A stretch of DNA of 45,123 bases, taken from an uncultured Bacilli bacterium. Lineage in GTDB: Bacteria; Bacillota_I; Bacilli_A; RF39; UBA660. Where the stretch lies: the NCBI GenBank assembly GCA_910578745.1, contig CAJTSN010000004.1:1-45123 (forward strand), given 5' to 3'. Position 1 is the first letter of the stretch; each line of letters starts with the position of its first letter. Made by a program: the position numbers and the translations under genes. Positions 1-8,561 of this stretch are shown here, in pieces. A model generated the notes under the pieces. It made no database searches. It saw only the letters and a list, made by a program, of their open reading frames with translations, and was not told where the DNA came from.

Positions 1-2
1 GG

Positions 3-8
3 TATAAT
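3..8 (+). promoter_or_regulatory. -10 box for the first gene
   Basis: TATAAT lies 20 bases before the start codon of the first gene, followed by the ribosome binding site GGAGGAGTG. The -35 box would lie outside the window. Confidence 0.5.
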
Positions 9-28
9 GTAAACGGAGGAGTGATAAG

Positions 29-958
29 ATGAAAAAAGAAATTAGTATTTTAATCTTTTCTAGTATATTTGCTATAGGTGTAGTAGGAGGAATCCTTGGA
101 TTTCAATATTACAATAAACAAAAAGAAGAAAATAGAGTTAGTGAAGATAATAAGGCAAATGATGTAGGACAAAATAAAATTGAAAATGATAAGGACGATA
201 AGAAAAATAGTTCAACAAGTAGTGATAAAAATGATAAGAATGATGGTTCAACGGGTAGTAATAAAAACGATAAGACCGATGGTTCAACAGGTAGTAATAA
301 AAACGATAAGAACAATGGTTCAACAAGTAGTGATAAAAATAATGGAACGACAAATAGTGATAAAAATGAAGATAACGAATTCGATGAGCCGCTAACTATA
401 GAAAAGATGATTTCGTTAGCGAATAATGAAAGTTTGAAGTTAAAGAAGGATTATGGAGTAGAAACGGTACTGCAACTTCATAATAGCAATCGTTCTATGG
501 ACTTAGAATTAAAGATTGATAATGGTTCTTTAAAAATTATAGGAGATAGTAAAACATGGAAAGTAACAGATATTGAGGAGAAAGTAATTGCGATAGAAAA
601 TGAATTGGAATATGGCTGTGATATAGGTGTGATCAGTAGTTTATTTTTGACGGAGAAGGGAAATCTATATCGCTTATATCGAGATGAACGAAATAGTACC
701 ATGTATGATAAATTACCAGATGGTTTATCAGATATATCACAAGTAAAAAATCGTTTTTTTGAACAATTAGACACGAGTAAAGAAATTAAAATTGGTTTAG
801 TAAAGTTGAATGGTTCTAAGAAAGTACAAGCCATTAGTACAAAAAAGAGGTGTCAAGAAGGAGCGACCTGTGGAGGATGTAGAGCTGTTGTCTATATGTC
901 AAATGGGGAATATCGATATGTTAATGAGGGACTTACAGAAGAATATGTTGGAGAATAG
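29..958 (+). CDS. membrane-anchored protein with a Ser/Asp/Lys/Asn-rich repeat stalk
   Basis: A 309-residue protein of unknown function. Residues 5-26 form one hydrophobic segment with no lipobox Cys, so I read it as an uncleaved signal anchor with the rest outside the cell. Residues about 35-125 are a low-complexity hydrophilic stalk built from a 12-residue unit (STGSNKNDKNDG-like). The C-terminal domain (about 126-309) has mixed alpha/beta character and a cluster of three cysteines near residues 276-284 (CQEGATCGGC), which could form a disulfide or bind a metal. GGAGGAG lies six bases before the ATG. It ends at a terminator before parA, so it is not part of the parAB unit. No family recognised. 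Confidence 0.75.
   Translation: MKKEISILIFSSIFAIGVVGGILGFQYYNKQKEENRVSEDNKANDVGQNKIENDKDDKKNSSTSSDKNDKNDGSTGSNKNDKTDGSTGSNKNDKNNGSTSSDKNNGTTNSDKNEDNEFDEPLTIEKMISLANNESLKLKKDYGVETVLQLHNSNRSMDLELKIDNGSLKIIGDSKTWKVTDIEEKVIAIENELEYGCDIGVISSLFLTEKGNLYRLYRDERNSTMYDKLPDGLSDISQVKNRFFEQLDTSKEIKIGLVKLNGSKKVQAISTKKRCQEGATCGGCRAVVYMSNGEYRYVNEGLTEEYVGE
210..344 (+). repeat. 36-bp in-frame tandem repeat
   Basis: Nearly four copies of a 36-base unit begin at 210, 246, 282 and 318, each opening with GTTCAAC. The unit encodes the 12-residue stalk repeat. Substitutions between copies are few, so copy number could vary between strains. Confidence 0.85.
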
Positions 959-1011
959 TTTTTCTAGAGGAAGCACAATTTCTGTTTTAAAATAATATGT
1001 TTGTTGGAAGG

Positions 1012-1034
1012 GTTGTTATAAAACAACTTTTTTT
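1012..1034 (+). terminator. intrinsic terminator
   Basis: GTTGTT-ATAA-AACAAC forms a 6-bp stem followed directly by seven T. It closes the first gene before parA. Confidence 0.7.
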
Positions 1035-1045
1035 CATGTGAAAAG
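1030..1045. promoter_or_regulatory. possible degenerate parS site
   Basis: The sequence TTTTTCATGTGAAAAG matches the Bacillus parS consensus TGTTTCACGTGAAACA at 12 of 16 positions, with the TTTCA-GTGAAA core kept except at one central base. It lies just upstream of parA, where parS sites are often found. The T-run of the terminator supplies part of the match, so the call is weak. Confidence 0.25.
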
Positions 1046-1109
1046 ATAGATTTACATGTAATAGTGTGATAAAATAAAGTAGAGCTATAATGATACTGGG
1101 TGGTGAATT

Positions 1110-1895
1110 ATGGGAAAAGTAATAGCAATGGTTAATCAAAAGGGTGGAGTTGGAAAAACAACTTCTTGTATAAATTTAGCGGCATCTTTAGGTGCTTTGA
1201 AGAAAAAAGTTTTATTAGTAGATTTGGATCCACAGGGAAATTCAACAACGGGAGTTGGAATAGGCAAAACAGATTATGAATTAAGTGTATACAACTTAAT
1301 GCGAGGCGACACTACTTTACAAGATACAATCATAAAAACAAAGTTTAAGAATTTGTCAGTGATTCCGGCAACGATTAATTTGGCAGGTATTGATTATGAA
1401 CTTATGGAAATTGCTAAGCATGATCCTAACTTTTTAACAGGTGCTCGTTTAAAAGAACCAATGGTTGAGGCAAGAGAAAAATATGATTACATTATCATTG
1501 ATTGTCCACCATCATTAGGAATTTTAACGAAAAATGCTTTAACGGCAGCCGATTCAGTAATTATTCCTGTTCAATGTGAGTTTTTTGCCTTAGAAGGAAT
1601 TATGCAACTTTTAAGTACAATTATGTTGGCACAAAAAGATTTGAATCCGAATTTGGATATAGAAGGTGTACTCCTTACTATGTTAGATGCAAGGACAAAC
1701 TTAGGATTAGAAGTAGTAGAAGATATTAAGAGTTACTTTAAAGAAAGAGTATATGATACAATTATTCCAAGACTTGTAAAATTATCTGAGTCACCAAGCC
1801 ATGGTAAACCAATCATAGCTTATGATTCAACAAGTCGCGGAACACTTGCTTATCTAAATTTAGCGAAAGAAGTGATTGAAAGAAATGGAAAATAA
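1110..1895 (+). CDS. parA: chromosome partitioning ATPase ParA/Soj
   Basis: This is a 261-residue ParA/Soj family ATPase. It binds DNA non-specifically as an ATP dimer and drives segregation of origin regions together with ParB. The deviant Walker A motif KGGVGKTT covers residues 11-18, with the signature lysine. Switch I is near D40 (VDLDPQGNSTTG), and Walker B (YIIIDCPPSLG) is near residues 127-137. The length is normal for a chromosomal Soj. The leader is short: a TATAAT at 1086-1091 and a GGGTGGTG ribosome binding site precede the ATG. The end overlaps parB by 11 bases, so the two are translationally coupled. Confidence 0.95.
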   Translation: MGKVIAMVNQKGGVGKTTSCINLAASLGALKKKVLLVDLDPQGNSTTGVGIGKTDYELSVYNLMRGDTTLQDTIIKTKFKNLSVIPATINLAGIDYELMEIAKHDPNFLTGARLKEPMVEAREKYDYIIIDCPPSLGILTKNALTAADSVIIPVQCEFFALEGIMQLLSTIMLAQKDLNPNLDIEGVLLTMLDARTNLGLEVVEDIKSYFKERVYDTIIPRLVKLSESPSHGKPIIAYDSTSRGTLAYLNLAKEVIERNGK

Positions 1896-2766
1896 AAAAA
1901 GAGCATTAGGTAGAGGATTAGAACAATTATTTAATACAGAAAATTTAGATTTAGAATCTTTTGAAAAATCAGTTTATGAATCAACACCGAAAGATGAAAT
2001 TCTAGAAATTCCAATTGATGAATTGCGTCCAAACCCATATCAACCTAGAAAAACATTTGATGAAGAAGCTTTAAGAGAATTAGCAGATTCTATCATGGAA
2101 CATGGGGTATTTCAACCAATTATTGTAAAAAGAAGTATCAAAGGATATGAGATTATTGCTGGTGAGAGAAGATTTCGAGCATCTAAAATGGCTGGCAAAA
2201 GTACAATTCCTGCGATTGTTCGCGATTTTAGCGATGAAGAAATGATGGAAATTGCTCTTCTTGAAAATTTACAAAGAGAGGATTTAAATGCAATAGAAGA
2301 GGCAATGGCTTATAAAACTTTACAAGAACGCCTAGGCCTCACTCAGGAGGAATTGGCAAAAAAAGTAGGGAAAAGTAGAAGTCATGTTACAAATATGCTA
2401 GGTCTACTTCGACTTCCTGAAGAAGTAAAAGAACTTGTTACAGAAAATAAACTGACTATGGGACATGCAAGAATGCTAAGTAAATTAGAGGACAATAATC
2501 AGATACGTGAGATGGCAGATAAGATTGTCATGGAAGGATTAAGTGTTCGTGAAGTAGAAACTTTAGGAGAAAATCCAGAAATTGAGAAGAAAAATAAAAT
2601 TGTACGAAGAGAAAAAAGAGAATTTTCTGAATATAAGTACGCAGAGAACTTGTTACGAGATAAGTTAGATACAAAAGTAAAAATTGGTGAGAAAAAAATA
2701 GAAATTACTTTTACAAGCACAGCGGATTTGAATCGAATTTTAGAAGTTTTAGATGTAAAGGAGTAA
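1885..2766 (+). CDS. parB: chromosome partitioning protein ParB/Spo0J
   Basis: This is a 293-residue ParB/Spo0J protein, the CTP-dependent sliding clamp that loads at parS and stimulates ParA. The N-terminal domain has the CTP-binding signature GERRFRAS (about 93-100) and the ENLQREDLN motif (about 127). The helix-turn-helix that reads parS is LTQEELAKKVGKSRSHVTN (about 152-170), followed by a C-terminal dimerisation domain. I chose the ATG at 1885 (MENKKRALGRGLEQLF matches the family N-terminus, with AGAAGTGA upstream) rather than the in-frame TTG at 1876. Confidence 0.95.
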   Translation: MENKKRALGRGLEQLFNTENLDLESFEKSVYESTPKDEILEIPIDELRPNPYQPRKTFDEEALRELADSIMEHGVFQPIIVKRSIKGYEIIAGERRFRASKMAGKSTIPAIVRDFSDEEMMEIALLENLQREDLNAIEEAMAYKTLQERLGLTQEELAKKVGKSRSHVTNMLGLLRLPEEVKELVTENKLTMGHARMLSKLEDNNQIREMADKIVMEGLSVREVETLGENPEIEKKNKIVRREKREFSEYKYAENLLRDKLDTKVKIGEKKIEITFTSTADLNRILEVLDVKE

Positions 2767-2769
2767 CTT

Positions 2770-3582
2770 ATGATAGAACAAATACAGGAAATCTATGCTC
2801 CCTTTTTAAAAAAAGAAATTTTAGGACCTATTTTTATTGTGATAGGAGCTTTTTTTCTTTATCAAATTCTAACGAAAATTACAAAAAAAGTATTTCGTTT
2901 AAAGAATGGGATACTCGATGAGAGAAAAAGGAAGACGATTTTAAGTGTTGTGAACAATATTATTAAATATCTTTTAATTCTAGTTTCTATTCTTATGATT
3001 TTAGAAGTTTATGGAATTTCTACAAGTGGAATTTTAACTTCTTTAGGAGTTGCTGGTGTCGTTGGTGGTTTAGCGCTCCAAGATACATTGAAGGACATTT
3101 TATCTGGGATGTACATTATACTCGAAAATCAGTATGCCGTAGGAGATGTTGTTTCGATTGGAGACTTTAAAGGAGAAGTATTGTCTTTAGGACTCCGAAC
3201 AACAAGAATAAAATCGTATACAGGGGAGATAAAGATTATTGCAAATCGAAACATAATGGAGGTCATTAATCATAGCTTAGCTATGTCTCTTGCTATTGTT
3301 AACATTCCTGTTTCTTATAATGAGGACATAGATAAAGTGCAACAGATCCTTGACGAATTATGTAAACGTATGAAAAAAGAGAATTCTTTAATTACAGGAA
3401 ATATTTCTTGTCTTGGAATGACCTCTTTTGATGATTCTAGCATTAATTTTCGAATTACTGCGGAAGTAAAAGCTACGAGGCATCATGAAGTAGAGCGCTT
3501 ATTGCTAAAAGAAGTAAAAAAAATCTTTGATGGCGAAAACATCGAAATACCATATAGTCAGGTGGTGGTTCATCGTGCATGA
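2770..3582 (+). CDS. small-conductance mechanosensitive channel (MscS family)
   Basis: A 270-residue MscS-type channel that releases solutes on hypo-osmotic shock. Hydrophobic segments lie near residues 20-40 and 62-82. The pore-lining helix follows at about 84-115, with the small-residue pattern GVAGVVGGLALQDTLKDILSG. Next come the beta domain (YAVGDVVSIGDFKGEVLSLGLRTT) and the cytoplasmic alpha/beta domain. There are three helices before the beta domain, the minimal MscS core. It starts 3 bases after parB, and its end overlaps the next gene by 8 bases. Bacillus also has a membrane protein gene here. Confidence 0.9.
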   Translation: MIEQIQEIYAPFLKKEILGPIFIVIGAFFLYQILTKITKKVFRLKNGILDERKRKTILSVVNNIIKYLLILVSILMILEVYGISTSGILTSLGVAGVVGGLALQDTLKDILSGMYIILENQYAVGDVVSIGDFKGEVLSLGLRTTRIKSYTGEIKIIANRNIMEVINHSLAMSLAIVNIPVSYNEDIDKVQQILDELCKRMKKENSLITGNISCLGMTSFDDSSINFRITAEVKATRHHEVERLLLKEVKKIFDGENIEIPYSQVVVHRA

Positions 3583-3757
3583 GTATCGTGTTGGTAGTGT
3601 TGTTATGATGAAAAAGCAACATCCATGTGGGACAAATGAGTGGGAGGTCACACGTGTAGGAGCGGATATTAAGATAAAATGCATCAAATGTAATCGAAGT
3701 GTCATGATTCCACGAATTGAATTTAATAAAAAAGTGAAGAAAATTTTAACCTATTAG
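3575..3757 (+). CDS. yyzM: DUF951 family protein (YyzM-like)
   Basis: A 60-residue protein with the DUF951 signature: MKKQHPCGTNEWEV, then GADIKIKC-x2-C, then SVMIPR-EF. Bacillus has its homologue YyzM in the same parB-to-ychF neighbourhood. Function is unknown, but the two cysteines (IKCIKC) and the preceding PCG suggest a small zinc-ribbon or nucleic-acid binding fold. The start is GTG at 3575, preceded by CAGGTGGTGG inside the end of mscS and overlapping that gene by 8 bases. Longer in-frame starts lie inside mscS and lack homology. Confidence 0.85.
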   Translation: MHEYRVGSVVMMKKQHPCGTNEWEVTRVGADIKIKCIKCNRSVMIPRIEFNKKVKKILTY

Positions 3758-3766
3758 GAGGTTGTT

Positions 3767-5293
3767 ATGAGGAAGATGAATAAAAAGGATAAAAATTTAA
3801 GAGGACCTGTATCTACTCTTATAGGATTTACTGTCCTTTTGTGTATTTTGAGTTTTATTTTAAACCGAATCGGTTTTCAGGGCTATCAAACCATTATTAG
3901 TAATGGTGTTTTAACAGATACAGTAGTTAAAGTAAAAAATATCGCAAGTGTATCTGGAATCCGATTTATAGCTGGAGATGTTGTCACAAATTTAAAAAAT
4001 TTTGAACCTTTAGCCCTTTTAATTATTTCATTAATTGGTATTGGTATCGTTGAAAAAAGTGGCTTTTTTAATATTCTATTTAAACCACTAAGACGTGTTA
4101 AATTTGGAATTATTATTTATTTCACTATTTTTCTTTCTTTACTTAGCACAGTCTTTGGAGAATATAGTTATGTCTTTTTAATTCCATTTATAGGAGTTTT
4201 GTATAAGGTATTAGATAGAAATCCTCTACTTGGAATTATTATTTCTTATTTATCCTTAACGCTTGGATTTGCAACAGGAATTGTATTAAATTATAATGAT
4301 TATAGTTTAGGGCTTTTAACACAAACAGCAGCAAGGGTAGATGTAGATCCTGACTTTATTTATACACTTACCTCTGCTTTATATATAAAACTTGTTGCTT
4401 TTATTGGCATTTCATTTCTGCTATATGCAACGATTACAAGGTTTTTACTACCAAAATTTCCTTTAAAGGCAAAAGTGGAAGAAATCGAGTATCATGATTC
4501 AAAAAAAGCTTTTCTATGTGCCCTTTTTTCTGGATTTGTTGCAATTCTATTTGTTGTTTATATGATTTTAGATATTCATTTACCTGGCGCAGGAATTTTA
4601 CTTGATAAAAATGAGACATTTTATATAGCAAAATTATTTGGAGAACATGCTCCATTTAAAGAGGGAATTGTTATTATTATCTCTACCATTTTAATGATTT
4701 GTGGCTTCATTTATGGAAAAGTATCTGGAAATATTAAAAATAGTAGTGAATATAGTCTGGGATTATCGAAAGATTTTGAAAATGTGGGTTTACTCTTTGT
4801 TTTATTTTTCTTTACAGCAGAGTTATTTGCCATTTTAGAATGGACGAATATTGGCGTCGTTGTTGCATCAAATTTGATTTCTTTCTTAAGTAAATTACAA
4901 TTTTCAGGAATTTTACTTATTCTTGCTATGTTTGTAGTAATTGTACTTATGAGTATACTTATTCCAAGTACACAAGCAAAGTGGCAAATTGCTTCTCCTG
5001 TGATTGTACCATTGTTTATGCGCGCAAATATTGCTCCCAATTTTACACAATTTGTCTTTCAAGTGGCAGATTCTGTTGGAAAGGTGTTTTCGCCTATCTT
5101 TGTTTATTTTATTATGATGATTGCCTTTTTACAAAAATACAATACAGATGAGAGGAAACAAATTACAATAGGTGGGGTTCTTAAAATTATGTTGCCAACG
5201 ATTCTTCTTATTTCTTTATGTTGGATTTTATTTATATGTTTATGGTTCCTAATCGGTTTTCCAATAGGGACAGGAACTTATATAGCACTTTAG
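3767..5293 (+). CDS. AbgT-family transporter
   Basis: A 508-residue polytopic membrane protein of the AbgT family (p-aminobenzoyl-glutamate importers and sulfonamide exporters). Recognisable family blocks are SGIRFIAGDVVTNLKNFEPL (about 63-82) followed by IGIGIVEKSG, and the C-terminal blocks PSTQAKWQIASPVIVPLFM and VADSVGKVFSPIFVYF. It has about ten or more hydrophobic helices and a basic cytoplasmic N-terminus. The substrate cannot be read from sequence. It starts 10 bases after yyzM with ribosome binding site TAGGAGG, so it is in the same transcript. This is not a usual member of the parAB-ychF block. Confidence 0.85.
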   Translation: MRKMNKKDKNLRGPVSTLIGFTVLLCILSFILNRIGFQGYQTIISNGVLTDTVVKVKNIASVSGIRFIAGDVVTNLKNFEPLALLIISLIGIGIVEKSGFFNILFKPLRRVKFGIIIYFTIFLSLLSTVFGEYSYVFLIPFIGVLYKVLDRNPLLGIIISYLSLTLGFATGIVLNYNDYSLGLLTQTAARVDVDPDFIYTLTSALYIKLVAFIGISFLLYATITRFLLPKFPLKAKVEEIEYHDSKKAFLCALFSGFVAILFVVYMILDIHLPGAGILLDKNETFYIAKLFGEHAPFKEGIVIIISTILMICGFIYGKVSGNIKNSSEYSLGLSKDFENVGLLFVLFFFTAELFAILEWTNIGVVVASNLISFLSKLQFSGILLILAMFVVIVLMSILIPSTQAKWQIASPVIVPLFMRANIAPNFTQFVFQVADSVGKVFSPIFVYFIMMIAFLQKYNTDERKQITIGGVLKIMLPTILLISLCWILFICLWFLIGFPIGTGTYIAL

Positions 5294-5301
5294 GTGATGA
5301 A

Positions 5302-5727
5302 ATGATAAATAGAAGTTATTTAAAACAAAAAATAGTAATCATAAGCCTGATTGGATTGCTTTTGATAGTCATTGGGAATTTTTTACCAGTAATAGAAATA
5401 GAACAAAAAACAATTGATTATAATAAATCATTTGCCTTTTTTCGATATGAAGGTAAATATATTCTTCTTTTAGTTCTATTTGCTTTCTTTTTAATTCTTT
5501 TTAAAGAAGCGAAAGCTTCTATCTTACCTATATTTTGTGTTTCCATTTTAATTGGATATTTAATCATGAACAAGGGATCTATTTATACAGAGTGTTCAAG
5601 TTATAAAGAGATGTTTTCTTGGGGATATGGATTTTATATTTTGATCATCGGAAATCTTCTTGCATATGTTGCCCCGATAGGAACCATTTTAAAAGAACAT
5701 GTATCAATAAAAATTACACGTAAGTAG
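5302..5727 (+). CDS. small four-helix membrane protein of unknown function
   Basis: A 141-residue protein with four predicted membrane segments at roughly 10-28, 50-65, 70-92 and 106-130. Family unknown. The start at 5302 has TAGGTGATG just upstream. An upstream ATG at 5218 would put the start inside the transporter gene and is not supported. Its stop codon forms part of the terminator stem that closes the parA-to-here operon. Confidence 0.7.
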   Translation: MINRSYLKQKIVIISLIGLLLIVIGNFLPVIEIEQKTIDYNKSFAFFRYEGKYILLLVLFAFFLILFKEAKASILPIFCVSILIGYLIMNKGSIYTECSSYKEMFSWGYGFYILIIGNLLAYVAPIGTILKEHVSIKITRK

Positions 5728-5752
5728 GTAGTATTACTTATCTACTTTTTTA
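5722..5752 (+). terminator. intrinsic terminator overlapping a stop codon
   Basis: AAGTAGGTAG pairs with the following TTATCTACTT (two G-T wobbles, six-base loop) and is followed by a T-run. The TAG stop of the preceding gene is in the 5' arm. Confidence 0.75.
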
Positions 5753-5777
5753 TTCTATAGCAATAAGGAGGAATTTT

Positions 5778-6878
5778 ATGAGTTTAACAGCAGGAATTGT
5801 AGGTTTGCCTAACGTTGGGAAATCGACATTATTCAATGCCATTACAAAGAAAAATATTTTAGCGGCAAATTATCCATTTGCAACAATAGACCCAAACGTG
5901 GGCGTTGTCGTTGTTCCAGATAAAAGATTGGAATACTTAGAACAGCTTTATATGCCAGAGAGGGTCGTTCCTACTTCTTATGAATTTACAGATATAGCCG
6001 GTTTAGTAAAAGGAGCCTCTTTAGGAGAAGGATTAGGAAATCAATTTCTATCTCACATAAGAGAAGTCGATGCGATTGTAGAAGTAGTTCGTTGTTTTGA
6101 GGATCATAATATTATTCATGTGGAAGGGGAAGTAGACCCTATTCGTGATATTGAAATTATCAATGTGGAATTAATGTTAGCGGATTTAGAAGTAGTGAAT
6201 AACCGTTTAAATAAAATTGGTAAAAAAGCAGCTATGTCTAAAGATAAAGATACAAAATTAGAGGCAGAATTGTTGCAAAGGGTGAAAGAAACACTTGAGA
6301 AGAATATTCCTTTACGAAAAATGGATTTAAGTGAAGAAGAAGAGAAAATGATTCGAAATTTCCATTTTTTAACAAAAAAACCTATTATTTATATGGCCAA
6401 TGTAAGCGAAGAGGATTTATTAACGGGTGGAAATATATATGTAGAAAAGGTTAGAGAGTATGCAGAAAGTGAGGGTTCTTTTGTAGTTTCTGTTTGTGCG
6501 AAAATAGAGTCTGAGTTAAGTGAATTAAACGAGGAAGATAAATTATTATTTTTAAAAGATTTAGGAATTAACGAAAGTGGTCTCGATCAATTGATACATG
6601 CAACTTATGATTTATTAGGCCTTTCTACGTTCTTTACTTCAGGGCATGATGAATGTAGAGCATGGACGTTTAAAAAAGGAATGAAAGCTCCTGCTTGTGC
6701 AGGGATTATCCATTCTGATTTCGAGAGAGGTTTTATTAAAGCAGAAGTAACAAGTTTTACTGATTTAGAAGCATGTGGAAGCGAAAAAGCAGTAAAAGAA
6801 GCAGGAAAGTTACGTTTAGAAGGAAAAGAGTATGTAATGCAAGATGGGGATATATGTCTTTTCCGATTTAATGTCTAG
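5778..6878 (+). CDS. ychF: redox-regulated ATPase YchF (Obg-like)
   Basis: This is a 366-residue YchF/OLA1 protein, a ribosome-associated P-loop ATPase of the Obg GTPase superfamily. Residues 6-15 carry the P-loop GLPNVGKSTL. NYPFATIDPNVGVV is switch I and DIAGLVKGAS is G3. The G4 position reads ANVSE instead of NKxD, which is what gives the family its ATP preference. A coiled-coil insertion lies mid-protein and a TGS domain at the C-terminus (FTSGHDECRAWTFKKG, ending DICLFRFNV). Ribosome binding site AAGGAGGA. Same neighbourhood as in Bacillus, upstream of rpsF. Confidence 0.96.
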   Translation: MSLTAGIVGLPNVGKSTLFNAITKKNILAANYPFATIDPNVGVVVVPDKRLEYLEQLYMPERVVPTSYEFTDIAGLVKGASLGEGLGNQFLSHIREVDAIVEVVRCFEDHNIIHVEGEVDPIRDIEIINVELMLADLEVVNNRLNKIGKKAAMSKDKDTKLEAELLQRVKETLEKNIPLRKMDLSEEEEKMIRNFHFLTKKPIIYMANVSEEDLLTGGNIYVEKVREYAESEGSFVVSVCAKIESELSELNEEDKLLFLKDLGINESGLDQLIHATYDLLGLSTFFTSGHDECRAWTFKKGMKAPACAGIIHSDFERGFIKAEVTSFTDLEACGSEKAVKEAGKLRLEGKEYVMQDGDICLFRFNV

Positions 6879-6899
6879 CTATAGGATGAAGGGATAAAA

Positions 6900-8399
6900 A
6901 TGGATTTATATACGATACTAAAAAAAGGAGTTGCGATGGAAGAAGTAGAAAAATATGTAGGGCTGTTCAATACTTTAAGTGATCACCAAATTATTCAAAT
7001 GATGCATGATGAAGAAATCGATATGGACTATAAGGAATTCTTTATGAATATGTGTTCAAATCGAATCAGTCGACTTCCGAATCGCCAATGGGTATACCCA
7101 TTAATGTTTCTTTCAAATAAAGAAACATTTAAACAATATTATCTAAATAGAACAAACGAGCTTTCCTATACAGATTTAGTGTTTTTACTTCAAAATATGA
7201 TTGAACCAGAATGTGGATTACTTTTGGTAGAAACGCCCACATTTAAAAAATATATAGAGGTAGAGAAAGAAAATCATGGAACAATTTTACAAAGTTTTTT
7301 ATTCTCTGCGAAAATATATTTATATGAAAATGAAGAGGAAAAGAATCAAAATTTTGAATATTTAAACCAAATAGGTCAAGAAGTGAGTGCATTTTTTGAT
7401 CAGCAAGAAAACTATAGTGAAGATATTGAAGATGTTGTTAATGCATATTTAGGTTTAATGATAGAAAATGTAAGAGATATGGATATACATAGTTCGGTTT
7501 TACAAAAAGGAATGGATATAATAAGAATTTCCCTTAGAAAAAATATTATTTTAAGTCCAAAAATGCTGAAATTCTATATTCTATATATGGCAAAAGAATT
7601 GAATATAGAACCCTTTTTAGAAAATATTTATTTAAGCATGGAAGAAAAGGGAAAAAAATTTGGTGATTATGTAGCTTATGACAAAAAATTAACAATTTAT
7701 TATGATAATGTACTTGCGATTATGAAGCCTATATTTGCTGAGTTGAAAACTCCAAATTTATTCCAGAATTCGATATGTAATCGTATGTATATAGAATTTG
7801 TATTACATGAACTGGGTCATGTAATAGAAAAAAAGGAAATGCTTTCTGTTCTTTATTCTAGGAACGATACTAAGGAGGATGGATTTTTTCATTATTGGAT
7901 GTGCAATGAAGAACTACATTTATTCAGTGAACCATTATATCAAAGAGAACATAATTTATTTATAAATGAAGTAAGAGCCGATTTATTTGCTATGATGCAG
8001 TTTGGAATACAAACCTCGCATTTATTAAAAGGGACATTGAGTGATTTATATTTAGCGAATATAAGTGCACAAAATGCAGGTAGAATTGTTGATTTTTATA
8101 CAGAGAAAACGGAGAAAGGTAGAAAAGTAATTTCTCCTGTTCGTAAATTTATTTCTCTTTATAATAAAAATATGCCTGAGGAGAAGCATATGCAATATAT
8201 TGATTTAAAAGAGGAAGACCTAATGCAGTGTTTAATGTTGGGAATTGATGTTCCAATGGATATTATAAAAGAGATTTATCAAATCGCAACTGGAAAAATT
8301 GTTACTACAAATTTGTATGAAGAAATTACTAAAATTATTGATAGGTATAAAAGAACAAATGCATATCAGAATGAAGAAGAAATTGCCGTGCATAAATGA
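6900..8399 (+). CDS. putative zinc metallopeptidase (HELGH), cytoplasmic
   Basis: A 499-residue protein I cannot place in a named family. Residues 303-307 are HELGH, set in a hydrophobic context (YIEFVLHELGHVIE). About 50 residues later comes NEVRADLFAMM with E357, which matches the third-ligand glutamate of gluzincin-type proteases. There is no signal peptide or membrane segment, so it should act in the cytoplasm. The N-terminal 290 residues look all-helical and acidic. Ribosome binding site GAAGGG. It follows ychF by 21 bases and may be co-transcribed with it. The metal site is an inference from the motif; substrate and partner are unknown. Confidence 0.7.
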   Translation: MDLYTILKKGVAMEEVEKYVGLFNTLSDHQIIQMMHDEEIDMDYKEFFMNMCSNRISRLPNRQWVYPLMFLSNKETFKQYYLNRTNELSYTDLVFLLQNMIEPECGLLLVETPTFKKYIEVEKENHGTILQSFLFSAKIYLYENEEEKNQNFEYLNQIGQEVSAFFDQQENYSEDIEDVVNAYLGLMIENVRDMDIHSSVLQKGMDIIRISLRKNIILSPKMLKFYILYMAKELNIEPFLENIYLSMEEKGKKFGDYVAYDKKLTIYYDNVLAIMKPIFAELKTPNLFQNSICNRMYIEFVLHELGHVIEKKEMLSVLYSRNDTKEDGFFHYWMCNEELHLFSEPLYQREHNLFINEVRADLFAMMQFGIQTSHLLKGTLSDLYLANISAQNAGRIVDFYTEKTEKGRKVISPVRKFISLYNKNMPEEKHMQYIDLKEEDLMQCLMLGIDVPMDIIKEIYQIATGKIVTTNLYEEITKIIDRYKRTNAYQNEEEIAVHK

Positions 8400-8457
8400 G
8401 AATTGTTCTAACTATTTTTAATAATAAGAAGAGAATATGATGTAAATTGTTTTGTTA

Positions 8458-8497
8458 AAAAAAGAAAATTTTGTTATAAATAAATATTTTCTTTTTT
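8458..8497 (+). terminator. weak A/T-rich terminator-like hairpin
   Basis: A 12-bp inverted repeat (one G-C pair only) with a 16-base loop ends in a T-run. It may close the ychF-metallopeptidase unit. The low G+C makes this uncertain. Confidence 0.35.
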
Positions 8498-8508
8498 CTT
8501 TGCTCCTA

Positions 8509-8537
8509 TTTACAAAGGAGATATTTTATATTATAAT
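8509..8537 (+). promoter_or_regulatory. sigma-A type promoter
   Basis: TTTACA (8509-8514), a 17-base spacer, and TATAAT (8532-8537), 24 bases before the GTG of the coiled-coil gene. A CTCCT/AGGAG inverted repeat overlaps the -35 region. Confidence 0.8.
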
Positions 8538-8561
8538 GTTTCCTCGGAACGGAGGATTTTA

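Noticed and set aside
210..344. Regular 36-bp repeats reminiscent of a CRISPR array.
   Set aside because: The units are directly adjacent without spacers, in frame inside a gene, and there are no cas genes.
478..834. Open frame on the minus strand inside the first gene.
   Set aside because: It is a shadow of the plus-strand gene, with no ribosome binding site and no protein-like composition.
3527..3574. Longer start for the DUF951 protein inside mscS.
   Set aside because: The extra residues do not match the family, and GTG at 3575 has a ribosome binding site.
3650..3660. ACACGTGT palindrome inside the DUF951 gene as a parS site.
   Set aside because: It lacks the flanking TTTC/GAAA half-sites of parS.
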